Origin: JAWPMV01 sp038527215
GTDB lineage: Bacteria > Bacteroidota > Bacteroidia > J057
Length of the DNA: 13,669 nt
Assembly: GCA_038527215.1 (NCBI GenBank)
Contig: JBCBGC010000172.1
Span: 1 to 13,669, forward strand
Direction of reading: 5' to 3'
This document shows, piece by piece, positions 6,433 through 13,669 of the stretch. Made by a program: the position numbers and the translations under genes. Each line of letters opens with the position of its first letter. Positions within the stretch are counted from its first letter, which is position 1. Below the pieces are notes generated by a model. That model was given only the letters and a program-made list of their open reading frames with translations, made no database searches and was not told where the DNA came from.

Positions 6433-9400
6433 ATACCAATCACAACTTCCGCTATGCCCTTCTAATGGTTCTGGGCATTTTTTGCAGCAAAATTTTGCAT
6501 GCTCAATGTCCTGAAATCACCGGCAGTTCTGCCGTTGAGCTTTCGAAGGGCGGGGTATTTATTTCTGAATACCTCCATGGGAGTAATTACAACCATGCCC
6601 TTGAGATTTACAACGGGACCGATCAGACCGTCAATTTTGAAAATGAGGGATATGCGCTGCTCCTGTATCAGCCGTTGGCTCAAAGCACGGTTAATATCAA
6701 TTGGGATCACAGCCCTATCCAATCTATCCCGCTGGTCGGTAGCATTAGCCCTGGAGAAACGCATGTAATTGTCTCCACCGGGGCCTCGACTGCTTTAAAA
6801 GCCTATGCGGATCAATTGGCGGTCTTTGCCTTGTCGGTACCTACCGGTAATGTAGGGAACCGGCCTGTCGTCCTGGCAAACAGAAGAGGCACCCAGGACA
6901 TCATCGGCAATGTAGGCTGTGACTATACCGAATGGGCTACGGCCTCGAACGGCGTTACGGTGATCAATAAGTCCTTGATTCGGAAGCATGAGGTTACCCA
7001 GGGAGTCAAATTATTTGGTCAATACACCAGCTATACTGACTGCGAATTTCCGACTTTGGCCACCGAGTGGAATATGCAAAGCAATGCCACCTACAGCACC
7101 TTAGGCGCTCACGATTTCGACTTGGCAGCCTGTAATTTTAATGGGCAAAAGGTTTTCAGGGTTCAGGTAGATGATGGAAAAAACTTACCCGCCGGCCAAA
7201 AAATCGAATGGTACGTTTCAGACGTTTCGGGCTTTGACCCTTGCGCGGGAGAAGGGACGAAATTCGCGGAGAATGTAATTCCTGCGGAGTTAAACCAGGT
7301 TTATACCGGCAATGTCGAGATCAACGAAGTGATGGTAAATGCCCGACCTGGCTGCGACGGAGGTTGGGCTTTCGGTTATAGCTTCAACGGAGAGTATATA
7401 GAGTTAGAGGGTCCGGCTGGTACCGACATTAGCGGATGGGTCGTCACTGACGGACAAAAAGCCGGTGTATCCGACTTTGCCATTGCCATTCCAGCCGGCA
7501 CCACGATCCCCGACAACGGGCATTTTGTGATTGCCCATAGCGGTAGCCCTTGTGCACCGCCCGTCATTAACCTTGACTTAAGCACCTGTGATTGTGATGC
7601 CGAAGAATATTACATCAACAATATAGGCCAGTCTTATTGGTCTGGCACCACGGCCAACCTCACCAACGAAGGGGAATACCTCGCCCTGCTGGATGCCGCG
7701 GGTAATCTGGTGCACGGCATCAGTTGGGGAAATCCCGGCAAGGCGCAAAATATGTCCTCCGGGGCATCAGGGAGTCCTATCACCGTCCCCGACGGTTTAG
7801 GGACCAAGCAATTGACCATTCCCAGTCCCAGCCAGGCCCCTAACCAGTGGGAAGAGACCTATCTCTCTCCTGTAAACAACATTCTGGAAGGCAAAAGTAT
7901 CCAGCAAAGGTTAGACAATGCTGGTCAACCAGACTGGCAGATCAGGCTACAAACGCCTACGCTTTCTCCCGGAAAGGACAATAATACCAATGTAGGCTAT
8001 CCATTTACCGCCATCTATACCTCTCCCAACGGCGCGGAGGGGCTGAGATATGTTGTCGGAGTAGTCAGTTCTACCTGTTCAGGAGGCGCTTGTTCGGCAG
8101 CAAAAACGCAAGAGTTAGTCCTAAACCTTTCTCCCGATATTCACTACGCTTTTGACCCCGGAATCCCTGACGCTCCTATTTGTACAGATCCAGGTCCCGA
8201 AGTTCATGATCAGGACAAAAACTGGATAAAAACCACCACTTACGGTACAGGAAATCAAGGGAATTCCGTGATCACCGGAGAAGGTATCGTTTATTTCGAT
8301 TTGCTGGGTCGACCCACACAGGTCCAAAAAAAGGATCTCCAGGAAGGTAAAGTAATGGCTTCTGCCACCTTATACGATGATTTTGGCCGGGGCGTGCTGG
8401 AGACTTTCTCCGCTCCGCTGGACAATACCTGCAACTTCGAATATGATGATGATTTCATTCTGGATGAGGCGACAGGCAATCCCTATACCTTCACCTATTT
8501 TGATGATTACTCCCAGAGTGGTACCAGTAATACCCGGGAGTGGCCCAGGCCGGTAAACAGCAACTCGACCTTAGGCCAGTATTATGAAAATGGAAGTCAG
8601 GATTCCTATGTGGCGCACACCAACTATCCCTATACCCGTCAAGCCGTTACCCAGCATGGCGTCATCCGGAGCGGCGGACCTGGCCATACCCTGAGAATGG
8701 GCGGAGGACATGAAATAGTCATGGGCCAGTTTCAGATTCAGGAAGAACTCAACCACTATATCCAATTCAGAGACGATCTGATCCCAGGGATTCAGGAGGT
8801 CCTCAGCATGCAGGACAAGGGGGCCAAGATTGTTACCATTGATGGGGAAGGAAAGGAAACTGTCCAGTTTTATGACCGTTACAGAAACCTGGTGGCCACT
8901 TGTGAAAGCGGGGATGGTGCACCGGTAACCCGCATCGCCCACGGCCGGGATGTTGGCGGAACCGGGGCAGCATATTACACCCAGGTTGAAACGGATGATA
9001 AGCTGCACTTTGTAGATGTGCATGTCTCTCAGGATCAGATCAATACGCTTTACTGGCTGGTGGGAAAATGGAAGCCCGTGAAGATCTATAACATGATCAC
9101 CGATGAGCTGATTTACAGTGGAAAAGCCAAAGACTTTGGGGCCTTTCCTTATGGAGGTTTTTTCCGAATCATCCTCACTGACCATTTGAACCAACCCATC
9201 AAGTTCAAATACAAGCTCGACTACCACAACTTCACCTATTATTACTACGACCGCACCGGGCAGCAGGTATCTGAAATTCAACCTGAAGGGGTAGATATCA
9301 CCACCGATAATTTTATCAATGCTATCAAATTGGAAACCCGGGAAACCTTCCATGGATGGTTTAGCCTTTCGGTTGACAACCCAGATGAAGGCAAAGCGGA

Positions 9401-12203
9401 TTTTGTTCATCGGCATGATGGATCCCTTCGATTTACCCAAAATGCAGAACAAGCCCTCACCGGTGCCTATACTTATCTCAACACAGATGCGGAGAGTGGA
9501 AGAGTATTTGAAATTGGGGTAGCGCATCCTCAAGCTGGCGAGCCTGCTTTTGAGGCGCATCTGGCTGCAGGCCAGGGCTTGAATACCGTTCATGATATCG
9601 TCGATGACTACGGAGCCCTCAACTTGCCTTCCACCCGTACCGACCAGAGTTTCACCTATTATGACTTGCCTGACCCAACCCTGCCGGGTTTAATCAGTGC
9701 CACACCCTGGCTGGCCCCCTACGCAGATGAATACCGACAAACCTTCCTGCTCGGGGTAGCCTCCAAGACCTGGAACAACCATTCCAGCACCTGGTATAGC
9801 TACGATGAGTTAGGCAGGCTTCGCTGGTCCATTCAGGAAATCCAGGGTCTGGGCGTATTCACGGTCGACTATGTGTATGATTTCCAGGGCAACCTAAAGG
9901 AAACGCTGCACAATAAATATAAACCCGGTGAGTCCAGTGGACAGCGGTATGAGTATGACCGGGACAATCGCCTGGTGAATGCCTTTTTCAAAAAAGACCA
10001 GGCAGGCGCATACCTTCGGCAGGCTCAATATCAATATTACCTCCACGGCGCAGTGAAAAGATTGGAGCTAGGACCAGATTGTATGGAGTTGCAGGGCATT
10101 GATTATGTGTATAATCACGAGGGAAGGTTGAAGTCTATCAATCAACCTGACGGTTTTGCTGCCTGGGACCCAGGTCAAGATGGGCATACTTCTGGCGATC
10201 ACACCGGTTTTGCCCAGGATGTGTTCGGCCTTACCCTGGACTATTATCAAAATGATTACGCCAAGGCTGGCGCCAATTTTATCAGTCGCCCCGGTGCCCT
10301 GCCCGGACAGCACCATAATGGCTTAATAGCGGCCGTACGCTGGAAATCGCAAGGAAATCCTCATCCATTAGGGCAGCAATACACCTACCAGTATCAGTAT
10401 GACGAGCGGTACCAGTTGAGTGAGGCTGAATATGGATTTTATCAGGTAGGCGGAGGCTACACAGCCAGTGCCTATAATGAATACAAAGTTTGGAACCTCA
10501 GTTATGATCGTAACGGGAATATCCAAACCCTCTATCGAAATGGCATCGTCAGGACCGTGGGTCAGGGCGACACCGAAGAAATGGATAAGCTTCATTACCA
10601 TTATGACGCCGCCAGGCCCAACCGCCTGAATCGCATTGAAGACCAGGCAGGCTTTGGGGACCTGGGAGACATTACCAATCAAACCACTACCCTTAATTAT
10701 GTCTACAATGCTATCGGACAGGTCGTGGAAAACCATTCGGCTCCGGGCGGTGGGACCCATTTGTACGAGTATACTGCCTATGGGCAGGTCAAGCGTGTGT
10801 ATGAAGACAATGGAACCTACACCTCCGAAGTAGCCCAATTTATATTTGATGAAGGAGGCTATCGAATCAAAAAGACCCTTTATTATCCAAAAATCAATCA
10901 GGCTACGCCTCAGGAAGTCCAGCAGATCACCTGGTACGTGCGGGACAGTGATGGCCATGTGCTCAGTATTTATGAACAAAACTTCCAGGCCGATGGGACC
11001 CCTGTACAGGCTAGTCCGAGCCTTGCCGAGGTAACCATTTATGCTGGAGGAAGACTGGGAACCTATCGTCCCGACCCAGCCAATACCAGCCTGCAGGAAG
11101 GGGTGCATTATGAAATCACCGATCATCTCGGTAATGTCAGGGTCGTGATCCGTGGATATAAAGACGCCAATGGCATGGCCATCGTGGAAGACTTTGCGGA
11201 TTACTATCCCTTTGGCTGGGAACTACCCGGTCAGCAAAGCATGGCAGGCTATCGCTATACCTATCAAGGTACCGAACAAGACGATGGCCTGGGCTGGAAT
11301 TTCTTCGCCCTAAGAACCTATGATCCCCGGACCGCTCGCTGGGCCAATCCAGATCCATACGCACAGTATTACTCTCCATACCTGGCGATGGGCAACAATC
11401 CCATCAGCATGATCGACCCGATGGGAGGCATGTCCTTTTCATTCGATCCCTGGGTATTCATTGGCGGATTGCTCAACAAAGCGGGTAATTACCTCATGGA
11501 GGAGTACAATTTCTATGTAGAGGTAGAACAAAAGTTTAATCCAAATGGTGCACATGCCTATGGCTCAACCCCGGATGTAAATATTGTCTGGAAGAAACAC
11601 TGGATGTATAAAGTAGGCAAAGAGCTGGCAGATTTTGGGGACTTCATGCGGGAAAATGGTGATATGTTCACCGATCTGGGATTAGATGGCATACAGTTCT
11701 TCCTGGGGCTTATTGGCTCATCCGAGATACCGGTAGTCAGCCAGTTAGCAGACTTATTTGATGCGGGGATCTCGTTTGGACGTGGAGATAAATCCGGTGC
11801 CTTAATGTCGCTGGGAGGGATTCTCCTGGCCGGGGGCAGTCAATTAAAACTGGCCAAGACCGGAGGAAAAATGGCCAAAGGCCTCGACAAGATTCTAGAT
11901 ACCTATCAGAAGTTTAGAAAAGGAAAAGGTAAGAAGCCTAAGAAGCCGAAGACGCCTCCCAAAACCGGATGTTTTGTAGCTGGCACCAAAGTTCTGACCG
12001 ATAAAGGCTTTAAGAACATCGAGGATATCGAAGCAGGAGATAAAGTCTGGATTGTAGAGGAATCTGAAGATGGAGAAGGCTTCATCCTGGTAGAGTTCGA
12101 CTGGAAAGCAGAAGAACAAAAGCAGCAGGAAGCAGAAGCTGCTGAGCAAGCTGCCAGTGAAGAGGCTGCTACAGAAGAGACGCAGGAAGAAGAAAGAGAA
12201 TAA
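6429..12203 (+). CDS. Secreted polymorphic-toxin carrier: lamin-tail domains, RHS/YD repeats, pretoxin membrane region and N-terminal Hint block
   Basis: This 1924-residue protein is the delivery module of a polymorphic toxin system. The start is fixed by an in-frame TGA at 6417 and a good Sec signal peptide (1-25, HA|QCPE). Two lamin-tail-type beta domains follow (about 42-160, GVFISEYLHGSNYNHALEIYN; about 296-440, INEVMVNA... EYIELEGPAGTDISGWVV). YD/RHS elements run from about 620 (VYFDLLGRPTQVQKKD) through WYSYDELGRLRWS (about 1121) and YEYDRDNRLVNAF (about 1174). The RHS core lies at about 1560-1666 (DHLGNVRVVIRG, DYYPFGWELPGQ, YRYTYQGTEQDD, FALRTYDPRTARWANPDP, GNNPISMIDPMG). RHS repeats build a shell around the toxin. 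After the core a pretoxin membrane-type region (about 1745-1818) leads, via a Lys/Pro linker, to the first Hint block, GCFVAGTKVLTDKGFKNIED, with nucleophile C1848. The protein then ends in a Glu/Ala-rich tail (about 1890-1924), before Hint blocks B, F and G and before any toxin. Those are in the next gene, 8 bp away in the -1 frame. Confidence 0.92.
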   Translation: MNTNHNFRYALLMVLGIFCSKILHAQCPEITGSSAVELSKGGVFISEYLHGSNYNHALEIYNGTDQTVNFENEGYALLLYQPLAQSTVNINWDHSPIQSIPLVGSISPGETHVIVSTGASTALKAYADQLAVFALSVPTGNVGNRPVVLANRRGTQDIIGNVGCDYTEWATASNGVTVINKSLIRKHEVTQGVKLFGQYTSYTDCEFPTLATEWNMQSNATYSTLGAHDFDLAACNFNGQKVFRVQVDDGKNLPAGQKIEWYVSDVSGFDPCAGEGTKFAENVIPAELNQVYTGNVEINEVMVNARPGCDGGWAFGYSFNGEYIELEGPAGTDISGWVVTDGQKAGVSDFAIAIPAGTTIPDNGHFVIAHSGSPCAPPVINLDLSTCDCDAEEYYINNIGQSYWSGTTANLTNEGEYLALLDAAGNLVHGISWGNPGKAQNMSSGASGSPITVPDGLGTKQLTIPSPSQAPNQWEETYLSPVNNILEGKSIQQRLDNAGQPDWQIRLQTPTLSPGKDNNTNVGYPFTAIYTSPNGAEGLRYVVGVVSSTCSGGACSAAKTQELVLNLSPDIHYAFDPGIPDAPICTDPGPEVHDQDKNWIKTTTYGTGNQGNSVITGEGIVYFDLLGRPTQVQKKDLQEGKVMASATLYDDFGRGVLETFSAPLDNTCNFEYDDDFILDEATGNPYTFTYFDDYSQSGTSNTREWPRPVNSNSTLGQYYENGSQDSYVAHTNYPYTRQAVTQHGVIRSGGPGHTLRMGGGHEIVMGQFQIQEELNHYIQFRDDLIPGIQEVLSMQDKGAKIVTIDGEGKETVQFYDRYRNLVATCESGDGAPVTRIAHGRDVGGTGAAYYTQVETDDKLHFVDVHVSQDQINTLYWLVGKWKPVKIYNMITDELIYSGKAKDFGAFPYGGFFRIILTDHLNQPIKFKYKLDYHNFTYYYYDRTGQQVSEIQPEGVDITTDNFINAIKLETRETFHGWFSLSVDNPDEGKADFVHRHDGSLRFTQNAEQALTGAYTYLNTDAESGRVFEIGVAHPQAGEPAFEAHLAAGQGLNTVHDIVDDYGALNLPSTRTDQSFTYYDLPDPTLPGLISATPWLAPYADEYRQTFLLGVASKTWNNHSSTWYSYDELGRLRWSIQEIQGLGVFTVDYVYDFQGNLKETLHNKYKPGESSGQRYEYDRDNRLVNAFFKKDQAGAYLRQAQYQYYLHGAVKRLELGPDCMELQGIDYVYNHEGRLKSINQPDGFAAWDPGQDGHTSGDHTGFAQDVFGLTLDYYQNDYAKAGANFISRPGALPGQHHNGLIAAVRWKSQGNPHPLGQQYTYQYQYDERYQLSEAEYGFYQVGGGYTASAYNEYKVWNLSYDRNGNIQTLYRNGIVRTVGQGDTEEMDKLHYHYDAARPNRLNRIEDQAGFGDLGDITNQTTTLNYVYNAIGQVVENHSAPGGGTHLYEYTAYGQVKRVYEDNGTYTSEVAQFIFDEGGYRIKKTLYYPKINQATPQEVQQITWYVRDSDGHVLSIYEQNFQADGTPVQASPSLAEVTIYAGGRLGTYRPDPANTSLQEGVHYEITDHLGNVRVVIRGYKDANGMAIVEDFADYYPFGWELPGQQSMAGYRYTYQGTEQDDGLGWNFFALRTYDPRTARWANPDPYAQYYSPYLAMGNNPISMIDPMGGMSFSFDPWVFIGGLLNKAGNYLMEEYNFYVEVEQKFNPNGAHAYGSTPDVNIVWKKHWMYKVGKELADFGDFMRENGDMFTDLGLDGIQFFLGLIGSSEIPVVSQLADLFDAGISFGRGDKSGALMSLGGILLAGGSQLKLAKTGGKMAKGLDKILDTYQKFRKGKGKKPKKPKTPPKTGCFVAGTKVLTDKGFKNIEDIEAGDKVWIVEESEDGEGFILVEFDWKAEEQKQQEAEAAEQAASEEAATEETQEEERE

Positions 12204-12211
12204 CAAAAACA

Positions 12212-13363
12212 ATGATCACCATGGGACAGTGGATTATCATTTGGCTGACGATTTTTGGGGGAGGACTCACCTCCCCCCCTTCCTCCCCAGCTTTGGAAGC
12301 GCTCGCCAATGGACCTGTGGAATGGTTTAACCATCCTCAGCTCACCATCCAATATTGGGGAAGCCGAAGCTATCGGCTAGAGGAATATTCTCCAGAAGCC
12401 ATCACCATCCAGGAGGCTTTAAATGCAAAAGAAGATGCCGTCATCGCGCAGATCCTTCCGGAGCAACAGTGGACCCGTTTTGACCAGGAAGAAATTACCC
12501 CTTATACCTGGAAGTGGTGCCACCTGGCAGTAGATCAGGGCCATGGCAGAAAAGCGCGGGTAAGTCTACGACGCCCTAATTGGTGGCTGCAGGCTTATGG
12601 AGCCACGCAGAAAGGGGATACCCTTCCGATCAATCTGCCCGAGCTGGGCATATCCGGCAAGGCTACCGTTGCAGATCTTGCTCCCAATCAACTGGACACC
12701 CGGCTCTGGGAGTATGAGCTCGATCAGGAAAAGGAAAAAAGCCCCATTACCGGGAAGTTTGCTTATCAGGCCAGCAACGTATGGGAATTTTACTTCGACA
12801 ATGGCGAAATCATTCAAGCTACCCCAGTGCACCCTTTCTGGTCATTGGATGACCAGCGGTGGGAAGCCATTGGCAACCTCAAATCAGGCGAAGCCATCAA
12901 AACCCAAAAGGGACGGGCCAGGCTAGATTCCTTCAAAGTGCTAAAAGGGGTTCATTGGGTCTATAACCTGGAAGTATATAGAAACCATACCTACCAGGTC
13001 ACCCAGGAAGCCTTCCTGGTCCACAATATCTGCGAGGAGTTGCATCAGCGATTGTCGGATATTGTAGATGGATTTAAAAACCTTGATTGTGTTCCCTGTG
13101 CAGACAAATTGGTAAAAGAACTCAAGGACAGCGGCACGAGCGGAAAACTAATTGAATTTCCTTATGACGGTGGCGGTATGTTCAGTCGAAGTGCGGATAA
13201 AGTTATTTCTGAGAATGGACGCCATCGGGCTGTTTTGGTGGATGGCAAAGTCTATGATAATTTTAACAAAGGAACCCCCCTGGATGAGTGGCTAAATGAC
13301 TTTGAAGGATTCGGGGGCAAAACCTACAACGCAGATAGTTTTAACGTTTTAGAGGAATTTTAA
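12212..13363 (+). CDS. Separate C-terminal Hint half fused to a papain-fold (Tox-PL-2-like) toxin
   Basis: The 383-residue product starts with a hydrophobic segment (MGQWIIIWLTIFGGGL, about 4-19) that could be a signal anchor but lacks basic residues in front. Residues about 115-272 are the later part of a pretoxin Hint domain: VSLRRPNWWL, LPELGISGKA, ITGKFAYQASNVW, the TxxH block TPVHPFW (204-210), GNLKSGEAIKT, and VYNLEVYRNHTYQV...LVHN ending in the H271-N272 cleavage pair. After it comes a 111-residue toxin with the papain-fold toxin 2 pattern: LDCVPCADKLVKEL (candidate Cys C293 or C296), SENGRHRAV (H338) and VYDNFNKGTPLDEWLNDF (D349/N350). Such toxins are thought to be peptidases or deamidases acting in a target cell. 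The Hint nucleophile Cys is missing here; it is in the upstream carrier gene. ATG 12221 is an alternative start. The immunity gene follows 2 bp after the stop. Confidence 0.85.
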   Translation: MITMGQWIIIWLTIFGGGLTSPPSSPALEALANGPVEWFNHPQLTIQYWGSRSYRLEEYSPEAITIQEALNAKEDAVIAQILPEQQWTRFDQEEITPYTWKWCHLAVDQGHGRKARVSLRRPNWWLQAYGATQKGDTLPINLPELGISGKATVADLAPNQLDTRLWEYELDQEKEKSPITGKFAYQASNVWEFYFDNGEIIQATPVHPFWSLDDQRWEAIGNLKSGEAIKTQKGRARLDSFKVLKGVHWVYNLEVYRNHTYQVTQEAFLVHNICEELHQRLSDIVDGFKNLDCVPCADKLVKELKDSGTSGKLIEFPYDGGGMFSRSADKVISENGRHRAVLVDGKVYDNFNKGTPLDEWLNDFEGFGGKTYNADSFNVLEEF

Positions 13364-13365
13364 GC

Positions 13366-13665
13366 ATGCACCCATCTATCCAAGCTACGCTAAAGGAAGT
13401 ACAAAGACGGCCCCAGTTATACCTCCATCGCATTTCCATCCTCTCCCTCCGGGACTTTATCATGGGTTTCAGGTTTGGGTTGGAGGTAGAACAAATAGAA
13501 GATTGGGATCAGTACGTAGCCTTTCAGCCCTGGATAGAAGCCAAATTTTCCGTACAAAAAACCTTGTCTTGGGCTAGGATAATCCTGAATGAGTCCCAAG
13601 ATGAAGAAGAGGCTTTTTACGCCTTTTTTGCCTACTACCAGGAATATCTGGAAAGCCTGAAATAA
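13366..13665 (+). CDS. Probable immunity protein for the papain-fold toxin
   Basis: A 99-residue acidic protein directly behind the toxin gene, with a 2-bp gap and the same strand. This is the standard position of a cognate immunity gene that protects the producing cell and its kin. The pattern RRPQLYLHRISILSLRDFIMGFRFGLE, then FQPWIEAKF, SWARIIL and EEEAFYAFFAYYQEYLE resembles small all-alpha immunity proteins that begin with a R-P-x-x-Y-L motif and contain a G-F/Y helix. It has no signal peptide, as expected for a cytoplasmic inhibitor. The exact immunity family is not assigned. The function is inferred from position and resemblance. The gene is complete, with its TAA ending 4 bp before the window edge. 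Confidence 0.78.
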   Translation: MHPSIQATLKEVQRRPQLYLHRISILSLRDFIMGFRFGLEVEQIEDWDQYVAFQPWIEAKFSVQKTLSWARIILNESQDEEEAFYAFFAYYQEYLESLK

Positions 13666-13669
13666 AATC

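Noticed and set aside
8571..9593. Long minus-strand open frame of 340 codons inside the RHS gene
   Set aside because: It is antisense to a clear RHS coding region, has no recognisable domain, and is explained by codon bias of the real gene; the same holds for 10368-11126.
11980..11991. 12-bp identity (CTGGCACCAAAG) between the array unit and the Hint-coding sequence
   Set aside because: With about 70 possible 12-mers per unit tested against both strands of the window, such a match is not rare; the surrounding bases do not match.

Overview
The window looks like chromosomal DNA from a member of the Bacteroidota, perhaps a Saprospiria-like lineage. This rests on close matches to the TAnnTTTG promoter element, general absence of Shine-Dalgarno sequences, lamin-tail domains on a secreted protein, a wcaJ-type sugar transferase, and a huge RHS protein ending in pretoxin domains. 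Taxonomy is inferred from style; there is no marker gene such as 16S rRNA.

Left part (1-4855), housekeeping and envelope genes. The 3' end of an unidentified gene converges on a minus-strand polyprenyl-phosphate sugar-1-phosphate transferase. Behind it on the same strand lies a secreted two-domain beta protein, separated from it by an intrinsic terminator and a promoter-like element. Divergent from these are tilS (tRNA-Ile lysidine synthetase) and a CnoX/YbbN-like thioredoxin with a helical C-terminal region.

Middle part (4856-6428). An A+T-richer stretch carries a gene for a Tat-signal protein with a DUF3800-like (RNase H-like) domain. It is followed by five tandem 78/79-bp units. On the minus strand each unit holds the same tiny reading frame, a 16-residue Arg-rich peptide MRTIVRTSNA(Y/H)SFGAR, followed in four units by a TAATGA double stop. 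On the plus strand each unit can fold into stem-loops. After the array come paired TTCCAGGAA palindromes and a 12-codon leader frame with a strong Shine-Dalgarno sequence, whose stop codon overlaps the start of the toxin gene (ATGA).

Right part (6429-13665), a polymorphic toxin operon: a 1924-residue secreted carrier (signal peptide, two lamin-tail domains, RHS/YD repeats, RHS core, pretoxin membrane region, first block of a Hint domain); a separate 383-residue protein with the rest of the Hint domain and a papain-fold (Tox-PL-2-like) toxin; and a 99-residue probable immunity protein. The gaps are 8 and 2 bp. The Hint autoprotease is therefore divided between two reading frames. This is either a natural split Hint toxin or a one-base frameshift of an originally single gene, since one extra base in the A-run at 12193-12195 would fuse the frames. 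This junction and the mini-ORF/hairpin array are the two points most worth checking.
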